A stretch of DNA of 64,000 bases from Methanolobus sp. ZRKC5 (GCF_038446525.1 NZ_CP151792.1:1550001-1614000); one strand, 5' to 3'; numbered from the stretch's first letter, positions 17,369-27,703 are shown. Made by a program: numbers and translations. The notes: generated from the sequence alone by a model not told the origin.

Positions 17369-18673
17369 CTATCTGCCAGGGAAAACGGGCAGATTCTCTT
17401 CTTCAAATCTCAGAAGCTGCTTTGCAAGATGCCTTCTTGCACAGGGTGGAACCTCATAGAATCCAGCTTCAATTTCTCTTTTCACTTCTAATCGTTCTGT
17501 AACATCAGACCTTGTGCTACATTTTTTGCATCTGTAGCCCTGACCTGAGCCAGCAGATTTCATTCTCTTTCCACAGGAAGTGCATACCGGATTTTTAACC
17601 TCATATTTTGGAGAAAGCCCGGTTATCTTAATTTTTTCAATATTAACTGTTCTTTCAGTAACACTGCCATAGACAACAACCACATCACCTGGGATCAGTT
17701 TGCGTATAAGTTCCCTGAAGTTCTTTGTAGGCTCAAAGGCAGCACAGTCAATTGTATCCCCAACAGCATCCTTCAGAGAGAAGATAGTATGCCCTCCCTT
17801 GATTGTCTTTGGTTCGCAAAACACCACTCCTTCCAGAATATAGGAATGCATTTCCTGAATATCACTGATTGTTGATACCGGGATCAGATGCATATCAGTA
17901 CCTTGATTTGTCTTATATCTGCATATACGTTCCACCGGTTCGGAACTAACAAAGGATGCAGACCTTTCCACAGAAGATGCATTCCTTCCCCTTATTCCGT
18001 AAAGGACAGGATCGCCAGAGTGAGGTACGCAAACTACCATGTTATTTTTTATATCAACGGTGTCCCATGTATCGGGATATGTCTGTACATCAGCTTCAAA
18101 GAGAGAATCTTCATCAACGCAGCGCTGGGTACCCCATACGTCTGTTTCTCTGTATGCAAGATACTCATATGTATGATCCCAATCAGGACTTAGAATTGCA
18201 CCACATGCAGAAAGAGCACCGATAAGTCCACGGCCATTCTTGAATACTTCAAATGTGATGTCAAGTTCTGAAGCCAGTTTTTTCGCTTCATCTATTGTTA
18301 TCACTTCTTTGACAGCACGCCTGAAAAAATCGCTCAGTGTATCTCTAACCTTGTCGAACTGATCATCAGTAATAAAAACCACACCAGGGTTGGTGTTCTC
18401 ATTCTCCATGCACGCCATGGAAGTAACCCTTTGGAGCACATGTTCCATTACTTTCCCTGGTTCTTTGCACTGCACAAACAACGCTACAGATGCATTCCCA
18501 CGGGTCTTGTATGGAATAGTAGGATTAAGGCGGACAAGTATAGGTTCTGCTATGATATTTGCAAAAGATGAAAGCTCATCCCTTAAAAGAGCACAGAGGT
18601 AGGTAGTACACATACCTTCCCTTGAATCCGTATCGTCAATACCTATAACCATTTTAGTGTATTCAGTACTCAT
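17369..18673 (-). CDS. tiaS: tRNA(Ile2) 2-agmatinylcytidine synthetase
   Basis: TiaS attaches agmatine to C34 of tRNA-Ile2 (CAU anticodon) so that it reads AUA codons, an archaeal decoding system. The N-terminal kinase-like motif VIGIDDTDSREGMCTTYL is diagnostic. An OB-fold follows in the second half (EGVVFCEPKTIKGGHTIFSL), then a zinc ribbon (CTSCGKRM and CKKC). The length of 434 residues is typical. The ATG at 18652 (MVIGIDDTDS) is an alternative start. It ends 13 bp from nadE, which converges on it. Confidence 0.95.
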   Translation of the reverse strand: MSTEYTKMVIGIDDTDSREGMCTTYLCALLRDELSSFANIIAEPILVRLNPTIPYKTRGNASVALFVQCKEPGKVMEHVLQRVTSMACMENENTNPGVVFITDDQFDKVRDTLSDFFRRAVKEVITIDEAKKLASELDITFEVFKNGRGLIGALSACGAILSPDWDHTYEYLAYRETDVWGTQRCVDEDSLFEADVQTYPDTWDTVDIKNNMVVCVPHSGDPVLYGIRGRNASSVERSASFVSSEPVERICRYKTNQGTDMHLIPVSTISDIQEMHSYILEGVVFCEPKTIKGGHTIFSLKDAVGDTIDCAAFEPTKNFRELIRKLIPGDVVVVYGSVTERTVNIEKIKITGLSPKYEVKNPVCTSCGKRMKSAGSGQGYRCKKCSTRSDVTERLEVKREIEAGFYEVPPCARRHLAKQLLRFEEENLPVFPGR

Positions 18674-18957
18674 TGAACCAATAGCAAATATGACTGATCA
18701 GTGTTAAATGATTCTCTGATGATCAGGATTTTTCATCATTAATTGCTGGAAGAAGCACATGTATCTCAGTCCCTTTGCCTTCTTCACTTGTTGCCCAGAT
18801 AAAACCAGCGTGTGCCTCCACTATACCCTTACATAGATATAATCCAAGACCGTTGCCACCATATCGACGTGTAAGAGAACCGTCCATCTGATAGAACCTT
18901 TTGAAAATATGTTTTATTTCATCTTTGGGAATACCTATTCCAGTATCTTTTACAACA

Positions 18958-20105
18958 GAGGATTTCGATAAACTACCATCAATACTCATACAATTCAATA
19001 AAATTTAAATAATAGCAAAGCAAATTTACTATTATGGATTCTTTTACTGATTTTGCCTTAAATGAAGAATATAAGCGTCTCCAATCTGTCGGAGATAAGC
19101 TTGCTGAAATTGAATATTTAGTAGATTGGAAGCCTTTTCGCCCTATTCTGGAGTCAATGTACATAAACAGAACAGCTTCAGGCGGACGGCCTGAAGCTGA
19201 TGTTATTGTAATGTTCAAGATGCTTGTTCTGCAACAATGGCATGGTCTTTCTGATGCTGAGCTTGAAAAGCAGTGTATTGACAGGATATCCTTTAGGAAA
19301 TTCCTGGGATTTCCTGAATATGTACCAGACAGTACAACTGTCTGGTCATTCAGGAAGAGAATTATCGACAATGGTAAAGAAAAAGCGGTGTGGGATGAAA
19401 TGCAGAATCAGCTTGATGCTCTTGGTTTGAAGATTAAAAAAGGAATGATCCAGGATGCAACTTTTATTCACTCAGATCCAGGACATGCAAAAGCAGATGT
19501 ACTCAGAGGAAAAGATGCGAAAACAAGAAGAAGCAAAGATGGAACCTGGACTAAGAAAAATGGTAAATCTCACTTTGGATACAAACTTCATACAATTATT
19601 GATAAGGATTATGAACTAATCAGAAGATTTGAGACAACAACTGCATCACTTCACGATTCACAGGTTGATCTGTCTGAAAAGGGTGAAGTGGTGTATAGAG
19701 ATAAAGGATATTTTGGAGCAATAGCAAAAGGTTTTGCAGCAACAATGCAACGAGCTGTAAGAGGACATCCTTTAGGAATAATGGATATCCTCAGAAATGA
19801 AAGAATAAGTGTGAAAAGAGTCCCTTGCGAAAGAGTGTATGCAGTGACAAAAGAAATATTTAAAACCAGAAAGGTTCTTGTTACAACTGTAGAAAGAGTG
19901 AATGCAAAAATGTTGATGACAGCTTTTTGTTTTAATCTGCATCAATTGAGGACACTAAAAACCAAAGGAGTAATTTAGGATAGCGGGAGCTATACTAAAA
20001 ATAAGGATTAATGAAGAGAAATTAAACAAAATGATAAAAAATGAGAGGATATAATTGAGTTTGAATACTTTAATGATCTAAAATGAGGGAATATCGAAAT
20101 CCTCA
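18958..20105 (+). mobile_element. IS5-family insertion sequence in the kinase ATP-binding domain
   Basis: Terminal inverted repeats begin GAGGATTTCGATA at 18958-18970 and end with the complement at 20092-20104. A 6-bp direct repeat ACAACA flanks it at 18952-18957 and 20106-20111. The element is about 1148 bp with one transposase gene on the plus strand, opposite to the kinase. Excision of element and one repeat restores the kinase frame exactly. Confidence 0.92.
19034..19978 (+). CDS. IS5-family transposase
   Basis: A 314-residue DDE transposase. The N-terminal domain is of the DUF772 type (VIVMFKMLVLQQWHGLSDAE), followed by the catalytic Asp in MIQDATFI, a second Asp in VVYRDKGYFG and the C-terminal Glu region (PCERVYAVTKEIF). 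The ORF is intact and could be functional. The ATG is well placed inside the left end. Confidence 0.9.
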   Translation: MDSFTDFALNEEYKRLQSVGDKLAEIEYLVDWKPFRPILESMYINRTASGGRPEADVIVMFKMLVLQQWHGLSDAELEKQCIDRISFRKFLGFPEYVPDSTTVWSFRKRIIDNGKEKAVWDEMQNQLDALGLKIKKGMIQDATFIHSDPGHAKADVLRGKDAKTRRSKDGTWTKKNGKSHFGYKLHTIIDKDYELIRRFETTTASLHDSQVDLSEKGEVVYRDKGYFGAIAKGFAATMQRAVRGHPLGIMDILRNERISVKRVPCERVYAVTKEIFKTRKVLVTTVERVNAKMLMTAFCFNLHQLRTLKTKGVI

Positions 20106-21070
20106 ACAACATGTACATTGTCCTTTTCTTGAAATGCAGCCACAGTTACCGAACCTTCGGAAGATGTAAATTTGAATGCATTTTCAAGTATATGGGAAAA
20201 TACCTGTTCCAGATAGGTTACATTGCCACAAACAAAGGGAAGAGGTGAAACATATTCTTTATTCAAAACCGGACTTTTTTCATTTCGCATAGAGAACTGA
20301 TCATCAGTTACTTTGTCAAGCACATTGACAATATCGATAGAATCAAGATGATACTGTATATTCCCTGAACGAATATTCTGCATATACAACAGGGAATCTA
20401 TCAATTTATGCAATCTCTTAGCATTCTGCAAAATAATTCCTACTCCCTTCCTTTGTTCTTCCTCCATGGTTCCAAGGTGTCCATCGAAAAGAAGTTCACT
20501 GTACCCTTTGATAGGAATAAGGGGGGTCTTTAGTTCATGAGTTATATTTGCCATGAATTCATCTTTCATACGATCCAGCGATTCAAGTTCCTTATAGTTT
20601 TCAGCCAGCTCCTCTGAATATGTTTTTATTTGGTCCTCATTTTGTTTTTTCTGCAGGAGCTTCCATGTTCCTTGCATAAGAAGCGTCATTTGCCTTATAT
20701 CAGAACTGTTATAATCGCTGTCTTTATTTCCCACACCTGCAATCATAACGATCCTGTCATTATCGAACACAGGAATTCCAAGATGGTTTCGGATATCCAT
20801 ATGACCTTTAGGTAGTCCTTTTTTAAAGGAACCATCCCGTGCATAATCATTCGTTACTACTGGTTTTCGCTGTCGTATAGGTTCGCCCCAAAGTCCCATT
20901 TCCTCAAAACTGAAGATAGTACTTATGTTATCAATTCCACAAAGTTCCACTGCTTTTTTTGATGGGTCATACACATTTGTAGTGGCCTCATCTTCATTTA
21001 TAAAAGCAATATATCCAACCTGGCTTTCTGTGAGCTCAACAGCTTTTTCAAGCGAGAAATTTATGACATT

Positions 21071-21949
21071 GAACCTATCTCAAAACTATAAATACTACTT
21101 CTTTGTATTTTATTATGGGGATATGAATGGAATTCAGAAAACTTTCTGATGTGCAATGGAAATTTATTCGACCGCATTTACCACCACAACCAATAACTGG
21201 AAGAAAGAGAGCTGATGACCGTAAGGTCATCAATGGTATTCTCTTTGTTCTGATAACCGGTTGTAGATGGAGAGATATGCCAGCTAGCTATGGTTCCAGA
21301 GCAACTGCTTGGAGAAGGCTAAAAAGGTGGTCAGAGGAAGGAGTGTGGAATGAGATTATGGAATCCCTTCGGGATTCCGCTTACCAAAAAGGTAAGTTCT
21401 CCATGGATCTTGTATGTGTTGATAGTAGTTTCATCGAAACAAAAAAAGGGGAGAAAATTCCGAATACAACGGCCACAAAAAAAGAAATGGAATAAAGATA
21501 CATGTTTGTGTAAGTTCTGAAAGCTTTCCTTTGACCGTTCTGATAGCTTCTGGAAAAGCACATGATAGGCAGCAGTTTGTTAAGATCATGGAAAGTATCA
21601 AGGTCAAAACTGCTGGAAGGCCAAAAACAAGACCATTGGAAGTACTTGCAGATTCTGCTTATGATGATGTGGCCATCAGGAAATACTTGAGACATCGGGC
21701 AATCAAAAGTAACATTCTTGTTAATATCAGGAATCAGAAATATCCAAAAAGAGGAAGACCTACAAGATTCGAGTATGAGTCATATCGTAAAAGAGGGACA
21801 ATAGAACGTTTCTTTGCATGGTTGAAAATGGGATTCAGAAAAATAGCAAGTAGATATGAAAGGCTTATGTTGTTTTCAAGGGACTACTGGATATTGCATG
21901 TTTTCTATTATGTTGGAATAAAGTTCAAGAGACGTTTTGAGATAGGTTC
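21071..21949 (+). mobile_element. IS5-family (IS427-group-like) insertion sequence in the kinase GAF domain
   Basis: A perfect 16-bp inverted repeat, GAACCTATCTCAAAAC at 21071-21086 and its complement at the right end, bounds an element of 879 bp. A 3-bp direct repeat ATT flanks it (21068-21070 and 21950-21952), fitting the short target duplications of the IS427 group. The transposase is in two frames joined by a -1 shift. The element lies opposite to the kinase gene. Confidence 0.92.
21127..21495 (+). CDS. IS427-group transposase, first frame
   Basis: The N-terminal part begins FRKLSDVQWKFIRPHLPPQ and holds the DUF4096-like region (VLITGCRWRDMP). The catalytic Asp in CVDSSFIE follows, and the frame then ends after TTATKKEME. 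Reading one base back at the run of seven A before GGGG (near 21441-21447) continues as GENSEYNGHKKRNGIKIHV, which matches the family. This is typical programmed -1 frameshifting in IS427 elements. Confidence 0.85.
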   Translation: MEFRKLSDVQWKFIRPHLPPQPITGRKRADDRKVINGILFVLITGCRWRDMPASYGSRATAWRRLKRWSEEGVWNEIMESLRDSAYQKGKFSMDLVCVDSSFIETKKGEKIPNTTATKKEME

Positions 21950-21977
21950 ATTGTTTGTTGTTGAACCGGTAAATTGA
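21531..21977 (+). CDS. IS427-group transposase, second frame
   Basis: The open frame begins before 21531 by frameshift from the first ORF. It holds the second catalytic Asp (LEVLADSAYDD) and the Glu (YRKRGTIERFFAWLK). The element has no stop codon of its own in this frame: translation runs through the right end at 21949 and stops at 21977 in host DNA, adding about nine host-encoded residues (LFVVEPVN). Confidence 0.85.
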   Translation: MTVLIASGKAHDRQQFVKIMESIKVKTAGRPKTRPLEVLADSAYDDVAIRKYLRHRAIKSNILVNIRNQKYPKRGRPTRFEYESYRKRGTIERFFAWLKMGFRKIASRYERLMLFSRDYWILHVFYYVGIKFKRRFEIGSLFVVEPVN

Positions 21978-23020
21978 TTAAGCTCAACAAGGGCCTCTAA
22001 CCTCAGTTCATCTAAGAAAAAAGCTTTCTTTGCAGCTTTCATTTCAGTTATATTTTTAAAAACAAGGATAGATACACTATCTGTTATTTTTGCAAAATTG
22101 AACAATATATCTTTTACAGAATTATTTTTGCACAATATCCTACATTCTTTAGTATCGACATTGTTTATTTCATCCCATGACGAAGATTGGTTTGAACACC
22201 AGGATTCAAAGATTGTTTTTCTACGTTCCTGATTGGGATGCACAAACTCCCACCATTGATCCATTTCCGGTACATCTTCAAGAGTGTAACCGAAAGTTTC
22301 CGTGAATTTCCTGTTAAAATAAATTGGGCTAAAATTAGAATCCAACAAAGCAACAGATATAGGAGATAATTCTACCACTCTTTTGAAAAGGAGATCACTT
22401 TCTTCAAGTTCTTTCCGGGAGATTTTTTGTTGGGGAATTTCTTCACCTGAAATAATAATACCCTTAAAAAGACCATCATTTGTAAGTGAAACGGCATTCC
22501 AAAGAACAGAAATTTTTGTGCCATCTGTTTTCAGAAGGGGAATTTCAAGATCCCCGACAGAAGTTATTTCGCCAGAAATGAATTTATCCCATATAGAACG
22601 AGATTCAGATTTAAATTCATGAGGTACCAGTACGTCAAACCATTGCGTCCCTGAAATCTCTTTTTCTTTATAGCCGGTCAATTCAAGAATTCTTTTGTTA
22701 ACAAATGAAACACTACATTTCGTATCCAAAAAAAGAATTACCATTGGCATTATATCCATTGTTTCATTGGATATTTTATTTTCATTTACCAGATGGTTAA
22801 TTTCTGCTCTATTGGACATAGGCATCAGGGATTGCTCCTAACACTACTTTTTGCATGTTCTTTGTTCTTATCCTGAACCTTCATATTCATATTACCAGCA
22901 CGACCATTCTTAGAAAACAGGGAATTATTGTATATACAACTGTATTTCAACACATCTAATAAATAATTTTCTAGCTAGAGATTATTAGAGGACACTCCAA
23001 AAAATAGAAGTAAATATTAT

Positions 23021-24642
23021 GTAACTATTCAGCCTGACTGTTTTAATGATGCAAAAAACAATATACTATGGCTTCATTTTATGTGTTAAAAAATATTCAG
23101 TAAAATATCATAAAAAACGTCTATCAATCTGAGGGGATTTGTATAGACCGCGAAGAAATACTTGCAGTTTATGAAGCTGGTCCAGAAGCAGTAGTAGAAC
23201 TTGTAACTCGATTACTTGGGATAATTGAACATCAATCTCTCCAAATTGCACAACTTGAAGAGCGTGTCAGGCATTTGGAAGAAATGCTTGAAAAGAATAG
23301 TCGCAACAGTAGCAAACCACCTTCTACTGATTCTTATGCACGGAATAAACCAACCGTTAAAAGTCAAAGAAAAAAGACCAATAAGCATGTAGGTGGTCAA
23401 AACGGTCATCCTGGTACTACATTAAGAATAAATGATGATCCGGATGAAGTTATTGTTCATCCTGTTAATCAATGCGTCAATTGTGGGAGATCGTTAGCTT
23501 CTGTTCCCTCTGACTATGAAAGAAGACAGGTCTTTGACATTCCTCCTATAACTATCAATTGCATTGAACATCGTTGCGAGATTAAAACATGTCCCAAATG
23601 TTCTCATGTAAACAAAGCTCTTTTTCCAGATGGTGTAACTCAGCCGACTCAATACGGTCATCGAGTTAAGTCATTTGCAGTTTATTTGCACACTTACCAA
23701 TTACTTCCTTATCAGCGTGTTACCAAGTTGTTCTCTGATATTTTGGGATGCAAGATAAGTCCTGCTACTTTGGTGAACACGGAACGTAGTTGTTTTGAGA
23801 AGCTTGGAGCTTTTGAAAATACAGTGAAACATCTCCTGAAAGAATCTCCTGTCATCAATCTGGATGAAACAGGAATGAGAATAAATGCAGTTCGTAATTG
23901 GCTTCATGTGGCAGGTACAGACAAACTGACCTATTATTTTGCACATCGCAAAAGGGGCTCAGAAGCAATGGATGCTATGGGCATATTACCAGGTTACACT
24001 GGTGTTGCAACACATGATTTTTGGAAACCGTACAACAAATATGAATGTCAACATTCATTATGTAATGCACATTTATTACGAGAGTTAACTGGAGCTTCCG
24101 AAAACAGTGATCAACAGTGGCCAAAGATAATGAGTGATCTCTTGATATGCATTAAACATCATGTTGATAATGATCTTTTAGATACTGAGCTAATTCAAAG
24201 GTTCAGTGAGGATTATGATCACATAACTTGTTTAGGAGTGAATGAAAATCCTCCTGATCCGGAATCAAATGTGCGGTCTAAAAAACGAGGACGTAAGAAG
24301 CAGACCACGGTAAAGAATTTGCTGGATAGGTTTATTGGCCATAAAGAGGATATCTTGCGATTTATGTACGACCAAAACGTTCCGTTTGATAACAATCAGG
24401 CTGAAAGAGATATCAGAATGACGAAAGTACAGCAGAAGATATCAGGTACTTTCCGCAGTGAACAGGGTGCAAAAAATTTCTGCCGTATAAGAGGATACGT
24501 GTCTACTGTTAATAAGAATTCTGAATCTGTTATCGATGCAATTAGTGCAATATTTTATGGCAATTCATTTGTTCCAAAGTTGCAGAATTGATCGTGGATG
24601 AAGAAATCAGCTTGGTGGAAGTGAGCTAGGCTGAATAGTTAC
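23021..24642 (+). mobile_element. IS66-family insertion sequence, copy 1
   Basis: Ends are GTAACTATTCAGCCT and its inverted copy AGGCTGAATAGTTAC. An 8-bp direct repeat AATATTAT flanks the element (23013-23020 and 24643-24650), as expected for IS66. Length is 1622 bp with a single transposase gene, so it belongs with the single-gene ISBst12-like group. It lies between the interrupted kinase and a regulator gene. Confidence 0.93.
23143..24591 (+). CDS. IS66-family transposase (TnpC type), with a non-canonical start
   Basis: The catalytic protein has a zinc-finger region (CVNCGRSL and CKTCPKCS-like residues), the IS66 core (SPVINLDETGMRI) and the Glu region DNNQAERDIRMTKVQQKISG, followed by TFRSEQGAKNFCRIRGYVST at the C-terminus. 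Coding sequence clearly continues upstream of the first ATG at 23275: DREEILAVYEAGPEAVVELV and a leucine-zipper-like segment (LQIAQLEERVRHLEEML). No ATG, GTG or TTG exists in frame before it. An ATA at 23143, six bases after GAGGGG, is the best-placed start. From there the protein is 482 residues; from ATG 23275 it is 438. Confidence 0.85.
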   Translation: MDREEILAVYEAGPEAVVELVTRLLGIIEHQSLQIAQLEERVRHLEEMLEKNSRNSSKPPSTDSYARNKPTVKSQRKKTNKHVGGQNGHPGTTLRINDDPDEVIVHPVNQCVNCGRSLASVPSDYERRQVFDIPPITINCIEHRCEIKTCPKCSHVNKALFPDGVTQPTQYGHRVKSFAVYLHTYQLLPYQRVTKLFSDILGCKISPATLVNTERSCFEKLGAFENTVKHLLKESPVINLDETGMRINAVRNWLHVAGTDKLTYYFAHRKRGSEAMDAMGILPGYTGVATHDFWKPYNKYECQHSLCNAHLLRELTGASENSDQQWPKIMSDLLICIKHHVDNDLLDTELIQRFSEDYDHITCLGVNENPPDPESNVRSKKRGRKKQTTVKNLLDRFIGHKEDILRFMYDQNVPFDNNQAERDIRMTKVQQKISGTFRSEQGAKNFCRIRGYVSTVNKNSESVIDAISAIFYGNSFVPKLQN

Positions 24643-24705
24643 AATATTATAACTATAGTTTTTGCGATAAAGTTATATAGATGTGCAAACAAAGCTTATT
24701 TCGTC

Positions 24706-25674
24706 ATGACGAAAGAAATCCTGATACATCAAATCATTGATGTATTACAGCAAGCAGGCTTCATTGTATCAAAAAGATGCAATATCCGACCACGGAGCTT
24801 TGACCTTGCAGCAAGGAAAAATGAAACTCTCATTTTTTATAAAGTACTATACAATATTGACGGACTAAATGAGGAAACTGCAAGAGAAATGAAAAGTCTC
24901 GCACGCTATCTGGGAGGAACTGCAGTACTTATTGGTGCAAAGACCCGGGACCAGATGCTTGAAGATAGCGTAGTGTATATGCGTTATGAGATTCCGGCCC
25001 TCAGCGTGCAAACCCTTTATGATTATTTTGTGGAAGAAGTACCTCCTCTTGTATCAGCAGCCCCTGGCGGACTTTATGTTTCGATAGATGGTGATGTACT
25101 CAAAGAAGCCCGTAAACGGACCGACATGTCACTCGGAGCCCTTGCCACTGAGCTTGGGGTTTCCAGAAGGACCATAAGCAAATACGAAGAAGGTGGCATG
25201 GATGCATCTATAGATATAGTCCTTCATCTTGAAGAACTACTGGACGTTGCCCTTGCAAAATCAATCGATATTCTTCGTGGTTTTGAGAAAAAGGCAAATG
25301 TTGAAGCTAAACAGGAAAAGGTGCCTGAGACACAACCAGATGATGGTATCCTGAACATGCTCTACGCTCTTGGTTACCAGGTCATGTCGACAAGCCAGGC
25401 ACCCTTTAAAGCCATATCAAAAGATACATCCGACACACTACTGACAGGTATCAGCACTTATAGCAGTGCAATGATAAAACGGGCTGACCTTATGAGTAGT
25501 ATATCCTGCGTAACAAGGACGAAATCAGTCTTTATCATAGATGGCCAGATGAAATCAGAAACAGTTGAGAACACAATTCTTATTGAGAAATGTGAGCTTG
25601 ACAAACTATCCGGCACTGAGGAACTGGCAGAACTGATTGATGAAAGAACTAAAAAGCACAATATCAATATTTGA
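24706..25674 (+). CDS. Archaeal HTH-type transcriptional regulator
   Basis: A 322-residue protein of the COG1395 kind found in most Euryarchaeota. Residues 1-110 resemble a restriction-endonuclease-like or accessory fold (RPRSFDLAARKNETLIFYKV). A Cro/C1-type helix-turn-helix sits near residues 125-185 (LGVSRRTISKYEEGG). A C-terminal domain of about 110 residues follows. Targets are unknown. The IS66 right end lies 64 bp upstream, and a TATA-like AGTTATATAG lies at about 24669-24680, so the promoter appears to be outside the element. Confidence 0.85.
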   Translation: MTKEILIHQIIDVLQQAGFIVSKRCNIRPRSFDLAARKNETLIFYKVLYNIDGLNEETAREMKSLARYLGGTAVLIGAKTRDQMLEDSVVYMRYEIPALSVQTLYDYFVEEVPPLVSAAPGGLYVSIDGDVLKEARKRTDMSLGALATELGVSRRTISKYEEGGMDASIDIVLHLEELLDVALAKSIDILRGFEKKANVEAKQEKVPETQPDDGILNMLYALGYQVMSTSQAPFKAISKDTSDTLLTGISTYSSAMIKRADLMSSISCVTRTKSVFIIDGQMKSETVENTILIEKCELDKLSGTEELAELIDERTKKHNINI

Positions 25675-25777
25675 TGTTTTGTTTCAGTGCCCACATTTAA
25701 TCGTTTATCACATAGTTTCCAGTTGTTTTGAGTAAATCCAAAACGCTAATATACAGAAATCCCTTTTAAGACTAACA

Positions 25778-26386
25778 ATGACCACCAACATCGCAGTACT
25801 TGTTTCAGGAAGAGGATCAAATCTTCAATCAATTATTGACAATATCGAAACGGGCTACATCAAAAACGCAAAGATATCCGTCGTAATTAGCGATGTTGGG
25901 GATGCCTATGCCCTTGAGCGTGCCCAGAAACATGGGATAACCGATGTTTTCATAGACCCTTCTGATTTCTCAAATAAGCAAGATTATGAAAAAGATATAT
26001 TGGAAGTCCTGAAAGACAACGATGTTGACCTTATACTTCTTGCAGGATACATGCGCATAGTAGGAAAAAACCTCATTGCAGCATATCGAAACAGAATAAT
26101 AAACATCCACCCTGCATTGCTCCCTTCTTTCAAAGGACTGCATGCACAGCAACAGGCTTTTGATTATGGCGTGAAAGTTAGCGGTTGCACAGTACATTTT
26201 GTTGATGAAGGAATGGATACAGGCCCTATAATCATCCAGAAATGTGTACCTGTCCTTGATACAGATACTGCTGATGACCTCGCAGCACGCATACTTGAAC
26301 AGGAGCACAAAGTCTACCCGGAAGCAGTCAAACTATTCGTTGAGGGTAAACTTAAAGTGGAAGGTAGAATTGTAGTACACTCATAA
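25778..26386 (+). CDS. purN: Phosphoribosylglycinamide formyltransferase
   Basis: PurN transfers a formyl group from 10-formyltetrahydrofolate to GAR in purine synthesis. The SGRGSNLQSII phosphate loop, the catalytic stretch IHPALLPSFKG and the Asp in VDEGMDTGPII are all present; 202 residues is normal. Its need for a folate cofactor fits the glyA/folD/metF genes that follow. A partly paired hairpin at about 26401-26421 lies before glyA, so the two may be separate transcripts. Confidence 0.95.
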   Translation: MTTNIAVLVSGRGSNLQSIIDNIETGYIKNAKISVVISDVGDAYALERAQKHGITDVFIDPSDFSNKQDYEKDILEVLKDNDVDLILLAGYMRIVGKNLIAAYRNRIINIHPALLPSFKGLHAQQQAFDYGVKVSGCTVHFVDEGMDTGPIIIQKCVPVLDTDTADDLAARILEQEHKVYPEAVKLFVEGKLKVEGRIVVHS

Positions 26387-26464
26387 ATCAATACTCATTT
26401 ATTTCTGGCAAAGCCAGGAAATATTTCACAAATATATTACTATCGAATCTAACGGTTGGTAACA

Positions 26465-27703
26465 ATGTCTCATATCTCAGAAGTTGACCCGGATATTGCA
26501 GAGGCCCTCAGGCTGGAAGCAAACCGCCAGGATTACAAATTGAACCTGATCGCATCAGAGAACTATGCAAGCCGCGCAGTAATGCAGGCGCAGGGCTCTG
26601 TAATGACAAACAAATATGCTGAAGGCTATTCAGGAAAGCGCTACTACGGCGGATGCGAATTCGTTGATATTGCAGAAGACCTTGCCATTGAGAGAGCAAA
26701 GGAGATCTTCGGTGCAGAACATGTGAATGTCCAGCCACACTCCGGATCCGGTGCCAATATGGCATGTTATTTCTCAATAATCAAACCCGGTGACACCATA
26801 ATGTCCATGGACCTTACACACGGTGGTCATCTTTCACATGGAAGCCCTGTTAACTTTGCAGGACAGCTCTATAATATAGTACCATATGGTGTTGACAAGG
26901 AAACAGAAGCCCTTGATTATGATGCGCTTATGGAAATGGCAAAAGAGAAGAAACCACGGATGATAGTTTGTGGTGCTTCAGCATACTCAAAAACAATTGA
27001 TTTCAAGGCATTCAAAGATATAGCTGATGAAGTAGGAGCATACCTGCTTGCAGATATCGCACACATTGCAGGACTTGTTGCTGCCGGCGCACACCCAAGC
27101 CCTGTACCTTACGCAGACTTTGTCACAACCACAACCCACAAGACACTCAGGGGTCCAAGGGGTGGAATGGTCATGTGCAAAGAAGAATATGCAAAGGGAC
27201 TGAACAAGGCAGTGTTCCCTGGAATCCAGGGCGGTCCGCTCATGCACATCATCGCAGCAAAGGCTGTTGCATTCAAGGAAGCCCAGGGAGATCAGTTCAA
27301 GGCAGACCAGTTCCAGACTGTAAAGAATGCAAGTGTCCTGGCAACTGAACTGCAGAACAATGGTTTTGATATTGTTTCAGGTGGAACGGACAACCACGTA
27401 ATGCTCTTGAACCTTAACAAGTTCGACATCACAGGAAAGGAAGCAGAAGCTGCTCTGAGCAAGGCAGGCATTGTGCTCAATAAGAACACCATTCCATTTG
27501 AGACAAGAAGTCCGTTCATCACAAGTGGAGTCAGGATCGGCACACCCGCTTCAACAACCAGAGGAATGAAAGAAGACGACATGAAGGAAATTGCAGGGTT
27601 CATAACAGAAGTTATCAACAACCTCAATGACGACACAGTCCTCCATGGAATCAGCTCCGATGTTGAGCAGCTTTGCAGCAGATTCCCGATATACAAACAA
27701 TAA
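26465..27703 (+). CDS. glyA: Serine hydroxymethyltransferase
   Basis: GlyA interconverts serine and glycine with transfer of a C1 unit to the folate. The PLP lysine lies in [14 protein letters not shown], and [18 protein letters not shown] and the histidine motif [10 protein letters not shown] are typical. I start at the ATG at 26465; the TTG at 26456 is in frame but less likely. It heads the folate C1 cluster. In Methanosarcina barkeri the equivalent enzyme is folate-specific; the same here is inference. Confidence 0.95.
   Translation: MSHISEVDPDIAEALRLEANRQDYKLNLIASENYASRAVMQAQGSVMTNKYAEGYSGKRYYGGCEFVDIAEDLAIERAKEIFGAEHVNVQPHSGSGANMACYFSIIKPGDTIMSMDLTHGGHLSHGSPVNFAGQLYNIVPYGVDKETEALDYDALMEMAKEKKPRMIVCGASAYSKTIDFKAFKDIADEVGAYLLADIAHIAGLVAAGAHPSPVPYADFVTTTTHKTLRGPRGGMVMCKEEYAKGLNKAVFPGIQGGPLMHIIAAKAVAFKEAQGDQFKADQFQTVKNASVLATELQNNGFDIVSGGTDNHVMLLNLNKFDITGKEAEAALSKAGIVLNKNTIPFETRSPFITSGVRIGTPASTTRGMKEDDMKEIAGFITEVINNLNDDTVLHGISSDVEQLCSRFPIYKQ

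Larger units (their letters stand above)
18723..22825 (-). pseudogene. Sensor histidine kinase gene interrupted by two insertion sequences
   Basis: The kinase lies in three pieces. Piece one (22825 down to 21950, 292 codons) has two PAS domains (one around NKRILELTGYKEKEI, the next around NRKFTETFGYTLEDV). Piece two (about 21067 to 20106) has a GAF domain, the HisKA phosphorylation site HELKTPLIPIKGYSEL and the N box HILENAFKFT. Piece three (about 18951 to 18723) has the G1 box DTGIGIP, the F box and the G2 box GGNGLGL. Removing 882 and 1154 bp (each IS plus one target copy) leaves 2067 bp, exactly 689 codons with the stop. The first junction reads GSTTNNVINFSLEKA into the GAF domain, and the second reads NVHVVKDTGIG. 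The gene is therefore an intact kinase broken only by the insertions; the ATP-binding domain is cut between the N and G1 boxes, so activity is lost. No response regulator is adjacent. Confidence 0.9.
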
